A stretch of 45,200 nt of DNA. Source: an uncultured Prevotella sp. (lineage in GTDB: Bacteria > Bacteroidota > Bacteroidia > Bacteroidales > Bacteroidaceae). A model generated the notes under the pieces. That model worked only from the letters and a program-made list of their open reading frames with translations. It was not told the DNA's origin and did no database searches. Both the position numbers and the translations under genes were made by a program. Shown here in pieces: positions 26,546-37,000 of this stretch. Within the stretch, counting starts at the first letter, position 1. Each line of letters begins with the position of its first letter. The DNA lies in contig CAKQSF010000015.1 of NCBI GenBank assembly GCA_934272845.1, forward strand, positions 1-45,200. The letters run 5' to 3'.

Positions 26546-28819
26546 TCACATCAACTCGAGCGTTACCTTCTCGCCTTTATGCATCGCTGAGCCCGCTGGT
26601 TTGCTTTGGTGCTTTACCTTTCCACGACCTTTTAGGATGACTTTCGCACCACAGTTCTCTATCAGGAACACTGCATCGCGCGCTCCCATGCCTGTTACGT
26701 CAGGCATTATGCGAGTTGACATTACGCCTTTACGGTGTATTACCGAAACGTTTCCGCCACGTTCAACGGTGCCCCAGACAGGTTTTCCGTCACCAATGGC
26801 GCCTTTCCAACCTCCTTGACAGAGGAAACCGAGTCGTGACATGACATAGTCTGCAGCAAGAACGTTACCGGCTTTCACGTCAGGTAGCGCCACATAGAGC
26901 GAGTCTTTGGCATCTTTAACATCATACTTGATATTCTTTGCCATGATACCCTCGGCTATATCATGGAACACCTGACCACTCATCAGACCTCCAGAGGCTG
27001 GCAATCCTGCCTTGTGTATGCAGACAATACAGGTGTAACGCGGTGCTTCTGACGGGAAATATCCACAGAAGGAGAGCAGATAGTTGACTGTTCCGTTTTT
27101 ATATCCACCGCCATGCGCCTTCTGGGCTGTACCTGTTTTACCCGATACGTCAAAGGCTTTAGAGCCTGCAGTCTTACCTAGTCCGATGCTGACAACCTGA
27201 CGCAGTATCGTCTGTATCTTGCCAAGAGTCTCCTTTTTGCAGATTTGTCTCTTGATAACGTCTACAGGAAACTCCTTGATTATTTCGCCATCCTTCTCTA
27301 TTCGCTTAACGAATCGTGGACGAACCATCACGCCACCGTTGGCAATAGCGTTATAGAACGTTACAACTGATATCGGAGGAACATTGGTTTCGTATCCAAT
27401 ACTCATCCAAGGGAGCGCAGTATTGCTCCATCTTCCTTTCTGTTCACGCCCATTTTTGTCTATCCAAACGGTGGTTTCGTACTTTCCGCGGCTATTTTTC
27501 TGCGGAAGTCGTATTCTTGGAGCACTGTACTCAGGGAACGGCAGGTGTAGATTTTCACCAATACCAACTCTGTAAAGACCACGAACGAACTTGTCTGGAC
27601 AGTTGTGATAATGCTTATCTATCAGATAACTAACACCAATATTGGAACTCACCTGTAGCACTCGCGGCACACTCAGCACGCCATAACCTCCGTGATGCCA
27701 GTTATGGTCACGCATCTTGGCTCCATACATTGTCATAATACCACAGCCTGTATCGACTGAGGTGGTGGTATCTATAACGCCATCGTCCAAAGCAACCATA
27801 AAACTGGCGGTCTTGAACACGGAACCAGGTTCGAGGAAGTCGGCTATTGCATGGTTTCTTCCCTCTCGGTACACACCTGTAGAGTCGAGGTCTACGTTTA
27901 CCATCGCCTTAATGTCGCCCGTCGCAACCTCCATTACTATAGCGACACCGGTATAACCATTCACTGCTCTAAGTTCTTTTATCAACGAACGTTCAGCAAG
28001 ATCCTGTATGCCTACGTCTATAGTTGTTACTATATCACTGCCATTCGTGGCAGCGGAGTCAAGCATATCCACCCATCCATTCAATACTTTTCGACGGTGT
28101 TTAAAGCCTGGACGACCTCTTAATATAGAGTCATAAGCCAGTTCCAAACCTGAATATGCTATGCCTTTCTCCTTATATGTATCACCTACTATGCTGGAAG
28201 CAAGTGAGCCATAAGGCCTGTTGCGCACCATAAACTTCTGCGCTGTGAAGCCTCCAACACCTGGTTTTAACCTAAATATCGGCAGTGACTTTACTTTTTG
28301 GTACACGGTATACGACACACGCTTGTTGTAAACAGGCCAATATCTACTATGTTTTGCATAACCTTCCTTCATGTGAGCAAGGAATTCCTCTGCGCTACGC
28401 TGAGGAAATATCTTGTGAAGGCTATCACACAATGCGTGTAACACCTTGGTATCATGTCCCAAACTGTCATGCCACAACGTGTCAGCCTTACTCTCTTGCA
28501 ACGCCACGAAATCCATATACATACGATACTCTGGCAGATTACATGCCAACTGCTGCATGTTGTCGCTGAGGATATTGCCTCTTATCGGATCAACAGTAAT
28601 ACTGTCGAGTTTCATTTGCGCACCTACCCTCTGCCAGTAGTCACGCTCTATGGTCATTGTATATAGTCCTTTACCAAGCACACACACCGCAATGACCGTG
28701 AGGAGGCCTGCAAAAACGGTGTAGCGTAACATGGATTTATTATTGTCGAATCTGCTCATTGATGTGTCCCAATCCTTTTCTCTTCCTGGTTTCTCTTTTG
28801 TTTTGTCCCAGACTTTCAC
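26546..28819 (-). CDS. ftsI: Septal penicillin-binding protein 3 (FtsI) with PASTA domain
   Basis: FtsI is the class B transpeptidase that crosslinks septal peptidoglycan. The 757 residues comprise a short cytoplasmic tail, a membrane helix at about 32-52, a pedestal domain beginning DPIRGNILSDN, and the transpeptidase domain. The active site is complete: S333-x-x-K336 in EPGSVFKTAS, S391-x-N393 in QVSSNIG, and K561-T-G in SGKTGTAQ. The C-terminal 60 residues (MPDVTGMGARDAVFLIENCG onward) form a PASTA domain, common in Bacteroidetes FtsI but absent in E. coli. A start at M21 (28759) is also possible. A 44-bp repeat array separates it from ftsL. Confidence 0.96.
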   Translation of the reverse strand: MKVWDKTKEKPGREKDWDTSMSRFDNNKSMLRYTVFAGLLTVIAVCVLGKGLYTMTIERDYWQRVGAQMKLDSITVDPIRGNILSDNMQQLACNLPEYRMYMDFVALQESKADTLWHDSLGHDTKVLHALCDSLHKIFPQRSAEEFLAHMKEGYAKHSRYWPVYNKRVSYTVYQKVKSLPIFRLKPGVGGFTAQKFMVRNRPYGSLASSIVGDTYKEKGIAYSGLELAYDSILRGRPGFKHRRKVLNGWVDMLDSAATNGSDIVTTIDVGIQDLAERSLIKELRAVNGYTGVAIVMEVATGDIKAMVNVDLDSTGVYREGRNHAIADFLEPGSVFKTASFMVALDDGVIDTTTSVDTGCGIMTMYGAKMRDHNWHHGGYGVLSVPRVLQVSSNIGVSYLIDKHYHNCPDKFVRGLYRVGIGENLHLPFPEYSAPRIRLPQKNSRGKYETTVWIDKNGREQKGRWSNTALPWMSIGYETNVPPISVVTFYNAIANGGVMVRPRFVKRIEKDGEIIKEFPVDVIKRQICKKETLGKIQTILRQVVSIGLGKTAGSKAFDVSGKTGTAQKAHGGGYKNGTVNYLLSFCGYFPSEAPRYTCIVCIHKAGLPASGGLMSGQVFHDIAEGIMAKNIKYDVKDAKDSLYVALPDVKAGNVLAADYVMSRLGFLCQGGWKGAIGDGKPVWGTVERGGNVSVIHRKGVMSTRIMPDVTGMGARDAVFLIENCGAKVILKGRGKVKHQSKPAGSAMHKGEKVTLELM

Positions 28820-28867
28820 TATCTGGTAGGTTATTGAAATATTTTCACTCTCCCACTCTCATTTATT

Positions 28868-29190
28868 AACTCTTCTATCTCTATGGTTTCCGCAGCCAAA
28901 ACTATTGACTTACTCTTCTACCATTATTGGTTTCCGCAGCCAAAACTATTGACTTACTCTTCTACCATTACTGGTTTCCGCAGCCAAAACTATTGACTTA
29001 CTCTTCTACCATTTTGGTTTCCGCAGCCAAAACTATTGACTTACTCTTCTACCATTATTGGTTTCCGCAGCCAAAACTATTGACTTTCTCTTCTACTATT
29101 ATTGGTTTCCGCAGCCAAATCTATTGACTTACTCTTCTACCATTTTGGTTTCCGCAGCCAAAACTATTGACTTACTCTTCTACCCTTATT
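28868..29190. repeat. 44-bp tandem array between ftsL and ftsI
   Basis: Units start with GGTTTCCGCAGCCAAA at 28885, 28929, 28973, 29016, 29060, 29104 and 29147, with a worn copy at 29192. Spacing is 44, twice 43 where one base of the CCATTATT tail is lost. The two 22-base halves share ATTG..TT.C.C at the same phase, giving a 22-bp sub-period. The rightmost unit overlaps ftsL: its minus strand encodes the last residues VEE and the stop at 29172-29174. The array fills nearly all of the gap 28820-29171 and starts about 50 bases before the ftsI start. Confidence 0.95.
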
Positions 29191-29765
29191 AGGTATGGAG
29201 GTTCATTTGGGATGGTCAGCGTGGAATCTCCATACGACCCAAGCAAACGCATAATGTTACTCTCGCGGCTTTTCTCCGTTAATATACTAGTACAGACGGT
29301 TGCTTTGTACCGCGCATCGACCATTTTACGCTCCATTTTGTCAATCTCGACCATTCTTTTCTGGCAGACATAGCGATTATTTATATATATTATAAAGAAC
29401 GCGCACACGAGACATACCAACCCCATTTGCTTCTGGAATGCTCGTGCTATCATCACGCCACCAAGCGTTCTGGGTAATGAGAACGGCGACGACGTGTCCT
29501 GTTCTTCCTTCGCCTCATTTTTAATTACATCTTCTATGGTCTTGTTTCCAAGCACACTGCTTGAAGATTCTACCGCCTTCTTGCCTTCCTTAGGACCCGA
29601 TTCGTTCTTTTTCGTACAGTTGTCCTTCTTACTGGTGCTGTCATCTGGAGTTTTTCCCTCCGCAAGAACGGCATCCGATGCAGCGTCAACAGCCGAGTTA
29701 ACATCGTTACCGACATCCACTTGCTGTGCATTCTTCCCCTCCGTATCTTTTTCTTTATCGTCCAT
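29172..29765 (-). CDS. ftsL: FtsL-like cell division protein
   Basis: This 197-residue protein has one membrane helix at about 115-135 (LVCLVCAFFIIYINNRYV). It follows a cytoplasmic, highly charged, low-complexity N-terminus of about 100 residues (acidic, rich in Lys, Asp, Ser). A periplasmic helix follows (KRMVEIDKMERKMVDARYKA), as expected for the FtsL coiled coil that binds FtsB-like partners and activates FtsWI. The long cytoplasmic tail is usual for Bacteroidetes FtsL. Identity rests on topology and the slot between rsmH and ftsI. The final residues come from the first unit of the 44-bp array. Confidence 0.8.
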   Translation of the reverse strand: MDDKEKDTEGKNAQQVDVGNDVNSAVDAASDAVLAEGKTPDDSTSKKDNCTKKNESGPKEGKKAVESSSSVLGNKTIEDVIKNEAKEEQDTSSPFSLPRTLGGVMIARAFQKQMGLVCLVCAFFIIYINNRYVCQKRMVEIDKMERKMVDARYKATVCTSILTEKSRESNIMRLLGSYGDSTLTIPNEPPYLIRVEE

Positions 29766-29848
29766 CTTACGTCTTTATTGCTACATTCGGTTTGTTATTC
29801 TTTTTTACTCGGATAGTCCTCCGACCTCGTTATGCTGCTATTTAGTTT

Positions 29849-30793
29849 TCATTCAGCAATTTTCTCCGCCACTCTGAGTTTCGCACTGCGTGACCTTGGG
29901 TTACGCGACTGCTCCTCTGCAGATGGGACTATAACTTTATTGTTTACCAGTTTAAACGGGGTCTGCACCTTACCAAAGAAGTCTGTCTCGCGTTTTCCTT
30001 CTGCATTGCCCGTCTTCATAACGTTCTTCACAATGCGATCCTCCAAACTGTGGTAGGTAATAACGCTGAGCCTGCCTCCTTCGCCCAACACTTCCTTGGC
30101 TGCGTAAAGCATTTCTTTTAAGGCATCCATTTCGTGATTAACCTCTATTCTTAACGCTTGAAAGAGTTTTGCCATATCTTTCTTCTCACGTTCGCGTTTA
30201 AAGAACGGCTCAACCACTTTCAGGAAGTCCTGCGTTGTCTTTATTTCTGTTTCTTGTCGTGCCTTGACTATCGCAGCTGCAATCTTCCTCGACGTTTTTA
30301 ACTCGCCATATAGATAGAACACATCTGCAAGCCTTGCCTCGTCATAAGTATTCACCACATCTGCTGCCGTTGCCCCAGCCCGAGTGTTCATGCGCATATC
30401 TAGTGGAGATTCAAAACGGAATGAGAATCCACGTGTTTCGTCATCAAAGTGGTGACTGGACACTCCCAGGTCGGCAAGTATGCCATCTACATGATCTACC
30501 CCATAGTAACGCATCCAGTTTTTGAGATAACGGAAGTTGCTTCTTACGAACGTAAACGTGCCGTTCTCTTGTGCATTTTTCAGCACTGTCGACTTCATTA
30601 CGTTCTCTTCAGCGTCTGCATCTTGATCGAAAGAGTAGAGATGGCCATCGCCATTTATGCGTTTTGCGATCTCACTGCTATGGCCTCCACCGCCAAAGGT
30701 TACGTCAACATAGACGCCGCCTGGCTTAATGTCCATGCCATTAACGCTTTCGTTGAGCAATACTGGTATGTGATATATCTGTTCTTCCATCAT
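29849..30793 (-). CDS. rsmH: 16S rRNA (cytosine(1402)-N(4))-methyltransferase
   Basis: RsmH (MraW) methylates N4 of C1402 in the ribosomal P site, using S-adenosylmethionine. The 314 residues show the SAM-binding VDVTFGGGGHSSEIAKRI (27-44) and the family motifs GILADLGVSSHHFDDETRGF, PLDMRMN and VITYHSLEDRIVKN, with a C-terminal NPRSRSAKLRVAEK. Its start is one base after the mraZ stop, so the two are translationally coupled or nearly so. It is the second gene of the dcw cluster. Confidence 0.98.
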   Translation of the reverse strand: MMEEQIYHIPVLLNESVNGMDIKPGGVYVDVTFGGGGHSSEIAKRINGDGHLYSFDQDADAEENVMKSTVLKNAQENGTFTFVRSNFRYLKNWMRYYGVDHVDGILADLGVSSHHFDDETRGFSFRFESPLDMRMNTRAGATAADVVNTYDEARLADVFYLYGELKTSRKIAAAIVKARQETEIKTTQDFLKVVEPFFKREREKKDMAKLFQALRIEVNHEMDALKEMLYAAKEVLGEGGRLSVITYHSLEDRIVKNVMKTGNAEGKRETDFFGKVQTPFKLVNNKVIVPSAEEQSRNPRSRSAKLRVAEKIAE

Positions 30794-30794
30794 C

Positions 30795-31244
30795 TTAATT
30801 CATGTCGTTCATCAAATCTTCAAGGGCATTACCGAATGTTTCTGCGTCAACGAACGGTTCTTCGGTATTCTTTACTGCCCATATCTCTATCGTATCGCCC
30901 ACTCCTATGAAGCGAACTGCCTGTTCTATACCAACCATTTCCTGCAAACGGCGCGGTATAAGAAATCTTCCATTGCCGTCTAAACACACCAATTCCACAT
31001 CGCTCACGAACTGACGGAATATCTGTTGCTGCTGACGGTTCCAACGATTAAGCCTCGCACGCATGCCGTCCATTAAGTCATTCCACACGTCTTCTGGATA
31101 AAGCACAAGGCAATCTTCATGCACATCCTTGCGCATCACTAACTGCTCCACGCCTCCCGACTGCAACACTTTACGAAATGTCGCAGGAAGGAAAACACGC
31201 CCTTTAGCGTCTGCCTTTGCTTCTATGTTGCCCAAGAATCTCAC
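30795..31244 (-). CDS. mraZ: Transcriptional regulator MraZ
   Basis: MraZ is a ring-forming AbrB-like DNA-binding protein that represses the cluster it heads in studied bacteria. The 149-residue length is normal. It has two tandem swapped-hairpin motifs with the DxxxR signature: DAKGRVFLPATFRK (12-25) and DGNGRFLIPRRLQE near 95-108. It is the first gene of the dcw cluster. A three-repeat operator and a promoter -7 element lie at 31278-31319, just upstream, which fits autoregulation. Confidence 0.96.
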   Translation of the reverse strand: MRFLGNIEAKADAKGRVFLPATFRKVLQSGGVEQLVMRKDVHEDCLVLYPEDVWNDLMDGMRARLNRWNRQQQQIFRQFVSDVELVCLDGNGRFLIPRRLQEMVGIEQAVRFIGVGDTIEIWAVKNTEEPFVDAETFGNALEDLMNDMN

Positions 31245-31277
31245 GTGCGTACTTATTAACGGTTATCTTTTTGCAGG

Positions 31278-31319
31278 CAAAGTTACAAAAAAATCCCCAC
31301 TTTTCCCCACTTTACTCCA
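31278..31319 (-). promoter_or_regulatory. dcw promoter with three-repeat MraZ operator
   Basis: On the minus strand three pentamers, TGGAG (31319-31315), TGGGG (31309-31305) and TGGGG (31299-31295), stand exactly 10 bases apart. This is the TGGGN-N5 direct-repeat layout known as the MraZ box. Nine bases after the last comes TAACTTTG (31285-31278), a perfect -7 element, 34 bases before the mraZ start. The operator covers the place where the TTG -33 element would be; no good TTG is seen there. MraZ bound here should block the promoter. Confidence 0.85.
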
Positions 31320-31389
31320 CTTTTTTATATGAAAACATGTATTTATTATTATTTAACAATTCTTATATCCCTATATCATGGTATTGATG

Positions 31390-31397
31390 TAACTTTG
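31390..31397 (+). promoter_or_regulatory. Probable gpmI promoter -7 element
   Basis: TAACTTTG matches the Bacteroidetes -7 pattern exactly. No TTG stands at the expected 19-21 bases upstream. If used, the transcript would carry a leader of nearly 290 bases containing the 22-bp array. Confidence 0.55.
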
Positions 31398-31454
31398 CAG
31401 TCGGAAAGAGAAGGACATTTTGGAGATGCTTTAGTAAGATGCGAAGAAAGCCTT

Positions 31455-31674
31455 CATTATGCAATTTTATCCTTTTCATTGGCTAAAACTGACCAATACT
31501 TAAGTAAAGACAGGTCAACACATTGGCTAAAACTGACCAATTCTTAAGTAAAGACAGGTCAATACATTGACAAGGACTGGACTATACATTGACAAGGACT
31601 GGACTATATAATGACAAAAGCAGTCCAACATCAGGATAAAGGAATCCAATTATCAAAGTCAGGAAAACTATTCA
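31455..31674 (+). repeat. 22-bp tandem array before gpmI
   Basis: Ten 22-base units start at 31455, 31477, 31499, 31521, 31543, 31565, 31587, 31609, 31631 and 31653. Units at 31477/31521 (CATTGGCTAAAACTGACC) and 31499/31543 (CTTAAGTAAAGACAGGTC) alternate, giving a 44-bp repeat. Units at 31565 and 31587 are identical (CATTGACAAGGACTGGAC). The flanking units are worn but keep length and a YCAAYA-like end. The array stops 15 bases before the gpmI ATG. Confidence 0.93.
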
Positions 31675-31689
31675 ACACAACGAAACAAT

Positions 31690-33210
31690 ATGGCAAAAAA
31701 AGCTCTTTTGATGATTCTCGACGGTTGGGGAATCGGCAAGCATGGTGCAGGTGACGTTATTTACAACACTCCTACACCTTACCTGGACTACCTCCAGGCT
31801 GTAAGCAGTGTATCACAACTTCAGGCTTCAGGCGAAGACGTTGGTCTTCCTGACGGTCAGATGGGTAACTCTGAGGTAGGTCACCTCAACATCGGTGCTG
31901 GTCGCATTGTTTATCAGGACCTCGTCAAGATTAATCGTGCATGTGCTGACGGCTCTATCGTTGAGAACGCCCAGGTAAAAGAGGCTTATGAATATGCTAA
32001 GGCTAACGGCAAGAAACTCCACCTTATGGGCTTAACGTCTAACGGTGGTGTGCACTCTTCACTTGACCACCTCTTCAAACTCATTGAGGTTGGCAAGCAC
32101 TATGGTCTCTCACAGCAGGTTTTCGTACACTGCTTCATGGACGGTCGTGACACTGACCCTAAGTCAGGTAAGGGCTTCATTGAGCAGGTTGATGCTAAGT
32201 GTAAGGAGAATGACGCTAACATCGCAAGCATCATAGGTCGTTTCTATGCAATGGACCGTGACAAGCGTTGGAACCGTGTGAAAGAGGCTTACGACCTGAT
32301 GGTTAGTGGTACTGGCAAGCAGGCTACCGACATGGTGCAGGCTATGCAGGAGAGTTACGACGAAGGTGTTACCGATGAGTTCGTTAAGGCTATCAATAAC
32401 GCTTCTGTTAATGGCAAGATTGAGGAGGGTGATGCTGTCATCTTCATCAACTTCCGTAACGACCGTGCCAAGGAGTTGACTCAGGTGCTCACTCAGCAGG
32501 ATATGCCTGAGGAGGGAATGAAGACTATCCCTGGACTGAAATATTACTGCATGACTCCATACGATGCTTCATTCAAGGGCGTTGGCATTCTCTTCCCTAA
32601 GGAGAATGTACAGAACACTCTCGGTGAATACCTCTCACAGCAGGGCAAGAAGCAGTTGCACACTGCTGAGACTGAGAAGTATGCTCACGTTACCTTCTTC
32701 TTCAACGGTGGTCGTGAGGCTCCATACGAAGGCGAGGATCGTATTCTTGTTGCTTCACCTAAGGTTGCTACATACGACCTTAAGCCAGAGATGTCGGCTT
32801 ATGAAGTAAAGGACAAACTGGTAGAGGCTATTAAGAAAGACGAGTATGATTTCATCGTTGTAAACTTCGCTAACGGTGATATGGTTGGTCATACCGGCGT
32901 ATATAACGCTATTGCAAAGGCTGTAGTAGCCGTAGACAACTGCGTTCGCGACGTGATTGAGGCTGCTAAGGCTACTGGTTATGAGGCTATCATCATTGCC
33001 GACCACGGCAATGCTGACAACGCCATTAACCCTGACGGTACTCCTAACACTGCTCACTCTCTAAACCCTGTTCCTTTCATATATGTAACAGACAATAATT
33101 CTGCAAAGGTTAAGGACGGTCGTCTGGCTGACGTGGCTCCTTCTATTCTCCACATCATGGGCTTAGAGAAGCCTGCTGATATGACTGGCGAGAACCTTAT
33201 AATTGACTAA
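31690..33210 (+). CDS. gpmI: 2,3-bisphosphoglycerate-independent phosphoglycerate mutase
   Basis: This enzyme interconverts 3- and 2-phosphoglycerate in glycolysis and gluconeogenesis, with two manganese ions. The 506 residues are standard for the alkaline-phosphatase-superfamily type. Visible are DGWG (11-14), the catalytic serine S61 in [41 protein letters not shown] and the C-terminal metal site [10 protein letters not shown] with THS-like AHSLNPVPF. It is a single gene, divergent from the dcw cluster, with a terminator after it. Confidence 0.98.
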   Translation: MAKKALLMILDGWGIGKHGAGDVIYNTPTPYLDYLQAVSSVSQLQASGEDVGLPDGQMGNSEVGHLNIGAGRIVYQDLVKINRACADGSIVENAQVKEAYEYAKANGKKLHLMGLTSNGGVHSSLDHLFKLIEVGKHYGLSQQVFVHCFMDGRDTDPKSGKGFIEQVDAKCKENDANIASIIGRFYAMDRDKRWNRVKEAYDLMVSGTGKQATDMVQAMQESYDEGVTDEFVKAINNASVNGKIEEGDAVIFINFRNDRAKELTQVLTQQDMPEEGMKTIPGLKYYCMTPYDASFKGVGILFPKENVQNTLGEYLSQQGKKQLHTAETEKYAHVTFFFNGGREAPYEGEDRILVASPKVATYDLKPEMSAYEVKDKLVEAIKKDEYDFIVVNFANGDMVGHTGVYNAIAKAVVAVDNCVRDVIEAAKATGYEAIIIADHGNADNAINPDGTPNTAHSLNPVPFIYVTDNNSAKVKDGRLADVAPSILHIMGLEKPADMTGENLIID

Positions 33211-33237
33211 TATCGCACAACATTAACTTATACTCTG

Positions 33238-33276
33238 AGGGCGCATACCATTCCTATGGCTATGCGCTCTTTTTTT
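33238..33276 (+). terminator. Rho-independent terminator after gpmI
   Basis: AGGGCGCATA (33238-33247) pairs with TATGCGCTCT (33261-33270), with one G-U pair and extra inner CCA/TGG pairing, followed by a T-run. Confidence 0.9.
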
Positions 33277-33313
33277 ATTACATAATTCATAAACTATAAT
33301 AAAACATTACGAT

Positions 33314-33901
33314 ATGACGACTGGGAAAAGATGCAGGCTGGCATAGTATATAACGATTTCGCTGAAGACCTGTTCAACAGAAGATTCGTAGCAAAAAGAC
33401 TCTTCAACGAATTTAACCACACCACAGACGAGGAGATAGAGAGAAGTCAAGACATAATGCGCAGACTGCTAAAGAGCATCGGTGAGCGTTATGGATAGAG
33501 CCAGACTTCTGCTGTGAGGTTGGTAAAAACATCGCCATAGGCAATGATGTCTACATAAACTTCGATGCGATACTCCTTGACTGCGGCCAGATCAGGATAG
33601 GCAACAACACGCTTCTTGGTTCTCACGTTAGCATTTACTCTGCCAATCATTCGCTCGATGCAGAGGAACGCATCACTGGTGGACTGATACCTAAGGATAT
33701 TCACATAGGCAATAGCGTGTGGATTGGTGGCAACAGTATAATACTTGGGGGCGTCTCCATTGGCGATGAGACCGTGATCGGGGCTGGCAGCGTGTTACTC
33801 ACGACATACCTGCGGGCGTTGTAGCGGCAGGAAAACCATGTCACGTAATAAGAAAGATAACAGAAGCAGACAAGAGTGGCTATAAATTAGGAAAAAGATA
33901 A
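33314..33901 (+). pseudogene. Broken maltose/galactoside O-acetyltransferase (LbH fold)
   Basis: Three frames joined give one NodL/LacA/Maa-like protein. First comes an N-terminal helical piece (WEKMQAGIVYNDFAEDLFNR) that stops at about 33497. Then, after a shift, comes a left-handed beta-helix piece (PDFCCEVGKNIAIGNDVYIN and IHIGNSVWIGGNSIILGGVS) ending with LLTTYLRAL near 33823. After another shift comes the expected end DIPAGVVAAGKPCHVIRKIT to 33901. The first ATG (33314) is itself out of frame with the body, so there are three shifts. The catalytic histidine region is present (SHVSIYSANHSLDAEER). Decay, not a sequencing error, is likelier because there are several breaks. Confidence 0.85.
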
Positions 33902-33914
33902 GCAACGATTCTTA

Positions 33915-33966
33915 CCACATACAGAAAACCGCCGTCCCTAGCGACATCACATCGTGGGGACGGCGG
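33915..33966 (-). terminator. GC-rich terminator of the GH3 gene
   Basis: CCGCCGTCCC (33929-33938) pairs with GGGACGGCGG (33957-33966). On the minus strand it is followed by TTTTCTGT. It lies 60 bases after the GH3 stop and may also end the pseudogene transcript. Confidence 0.8.
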
Positions 33967-34025
33967 CATTGGGAAACCGATGCTTCCCGATTACTTAACC
34001 TACATCATTATTAAATAACTAACTA

Positions 34026-37000
34026 TTAATCTTTCTTTATATACTTATGTGCATTGACCACATAGATGCCTGCTGGCAGTTTATCGAAGTCCGTAGCAGG
34101 GCATACATAGACTCCCATTACGGTATAAATATGGTCTGTTACGGCAAGTTGCTTTGAGTTCTTTACATGCTCTACAGGTGTTGAACCGTCTGAAAGGTAC
34201 GTTTCCTTAGCCACACCAGTCATTGCGTTGAGTGTCTTTGTCAGTCGTATATCCTCACTGCTGGCAGCCAGTTCGAGCGTTACAGCACCACCGGCTACCT
34301 TATAATTATGTGCCATTTCATCGAAGTAAGCCAACTGTTCGTAGTCTACAGGAATTTCAAAAGTTGCGGTTTCACCGGCTTTTACATCCACACGAGCGAA
34401 GCCTACCAACTTGTGACGCATATTACCGTTTTTGCCGTAATGGCTATCACCGTTGAAGTTAGCATACAACTGCACCACTTCGGCTCCGTCACGCTCACCT
34501 GTATTCTTTACGCTTGCCTTAACTATTACCTTTCCGTCCTTCTCTATAGTACTCTTGCTAAGGCTCATGTCTGCATATTCAAAAGTGGTATATGAGAGTC
34601 CGTAGCCAAATGGGAACTGCGGTTTCTGTGCCTGGCATGGGTTTTTCGTACCACGACCATAATACATATAGGTATAGCCCCAGTCGTCAATGTTATATTC
34701 CATCATGCCCTTACGTCCGAAGGTGGAGTAATTCTTAGCACTGGCAGTCTCAGAAGGTAGTTCGTCTATACTATTATACCATGTGGAAGTAAGTTTACCT
34801 GATGGGTTTATATCTCCATAAATAGCGTCACAGATGGCCTGGCCCTGTGCCTGACCGCCATACCATGCCTCCATGATTGCAGGTACATTCTCCTTTGCCC
34901 ATGTCACGTCGAGTGAAGATCCACTCTCAAGTACTAGTACTACGTTCTTGTTTACTTCATGTATTGCCTTCAGCACGTCCTCTTGATTGCCAGGCAAAGT
35001 GATGCTCCAGCGGTCGTGGCTCTCCGTGCCCGTAGCGTGGTCAGCAGGCTTACTATAGTCGGTTCCACCGAGGAAAACGACTACATCCGCACGTTTTGCT
35101 ACCTCCACGGCACGTGTTATCATGGCGTCTGTGGCTTTCTCGTTTACAGATGGTGACGTGGTGCAAACGTAAAGCGGTCCTTGCGTCTCTTCTGCTGGTA
35201 TCTGGGGGCTGTCTGGGTTGGTAAAGTTAAAGTACTGATAGTTGCCCACGTAACTATTGCTACCGCCAAATTTCACGTAGAGGTCGTGCGTTCCCTTTAC
35301 TACTGTTGGGTCAACGTCTGCCGTTACCGTCTGCCATTTTGTCCATGAACCTGTATTAAGGTTGCTTACTGTTAGGAAAGGTGCATTATCCTTGTTATCA
35401 AGTATGAAACTTACTGTGCCTACTCCCGTTGCTTTCGCACCGCATGACATGGTGAACTTAGTACACCCAGCCTCTCCGAAGTTTACTTTTTCATAAAGGA
35501 AGATATCGCCAGGAGCGGTGTTTTCGAGGTTTCCTGCTCCTTTATTGTTCTGTCCTTCGCCACGCTTTGAGACTACGGCCTTATCAAATGGCACGGCTGC
35601 TATCTCTCCGTTGCGCGAGTTCTTTAACTGGAAGTTAAGTTTCTTTGAAAAGGCTTGATATGGAGTGGTGGTATAAGTTGGCGTTCCACTGTAGTCGCCA
35701 AGCATAATCGCATTAGCATATGGACCTATAAGAGCCACCTTTTTATCCGTAGACAGCGGTAAAATCGGCATTTTTCCTCCTTCTGGCGTATCATTCTTCA
35801 GCAATGTCATGCTCTGCTGTGCCGCTTGGAGCGCCAGTTTCTGATTGGCTTCACTCTCTAAAGTATTATTGACAGGATACTCAAAATTATCGAATTCACC
35901 GAGGGCAAAGCGGGTGGCGAGCACTCTTACCACGGCAGTATCTATGTCTGCTTCGGTCAAATCGATATATCTTCTACCGTTAGGTGCCGGTTTTTCCTTT
36001 GCCTGAAAGTCCGAATTCACCGCATTCATCGCTGCACGTTGTATGACAGACGACTGGTTCATGAACTCGCAGTTGGTCTCACAGCCTGCTTTTATAGCCA
36101 AAGTAGCGGAGCGGGCTTCCATTATCTGCTCTTCCTCTGTTGAGGATGCATAGGGCGAATGGATAGAGTTAAAGTCCTTACCTGTATTCACTGTGCCCGC
36201 AGTGTAGGGACCGAAGTAAAGGTGTTTTGAAGCGCGATGTATGCAACTGAGTCCAGCACAGTCTGACGTTACATAACCATCGAAGCCCCAGTCACGACGC
36301 AATATGTCGGTAAGCAACATTCTGTTGCCTGCACATGGCAGTCCTCCGTGTGCCTTCCCCATACCAAGATTGTTGGCATCGGTCTCCGTTGGGTCGATGG
36401 AAAGGGCATTATATGCCGCCATGATGCTCTTTACGCCTGCTTGGCGCACGCACATCTCGAAGGCAGGAAGGTAATACTCCCTCATGTTCTTCTCGCTTAC
36501 GAAGGAGGTTGTTGACTGGCGTCCCTGCTCATAGTTATTTGCAGCAAAATGTTTGGCGCAGGCTATGAGTTTGTAATAAGGTGTGCTCTGGGTTATTTCG
36601 CCTTGAAATCCTTTTACGAACTGCACGGCGAGGGTACCTGCGAGGAAGGGGTCTTCACCGTAGTTTTCTTCCTCTCTGCCCCAGCGTGGGTCACGTGACA
36701 TATTGATTGTGGGCGACCAATAGTTCAGACCCTTGCCTGTCTGTACGTGGTAGATGCGTGCTTCATCGGATATTGCGTTAGCACACTCAAAGACTAGTTG
36801 CGGATTCCACGTGGCTGACATTCCTTTTGACTCTGGGAAACTGGTGGCTGCGCCAGAGCGTGCCACACCATGAAGTGCCTCGTTCCAGTATTGATATGAG
36901 GGCAATATGGTAACACCGTCTCGCTGTATGGGTTCGCTGACATTGTTGCCGAGTTGATCTATCTTTTCGCGCAAGGTAAGAGCATTACATAAAAGACGTG

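Noticed and set aside
28927..29127. 66-residue frame in the ftsL-ftsI gap
   Set aside because: It is a translation of the 44-bp repeat on the strand opposite to the operon.
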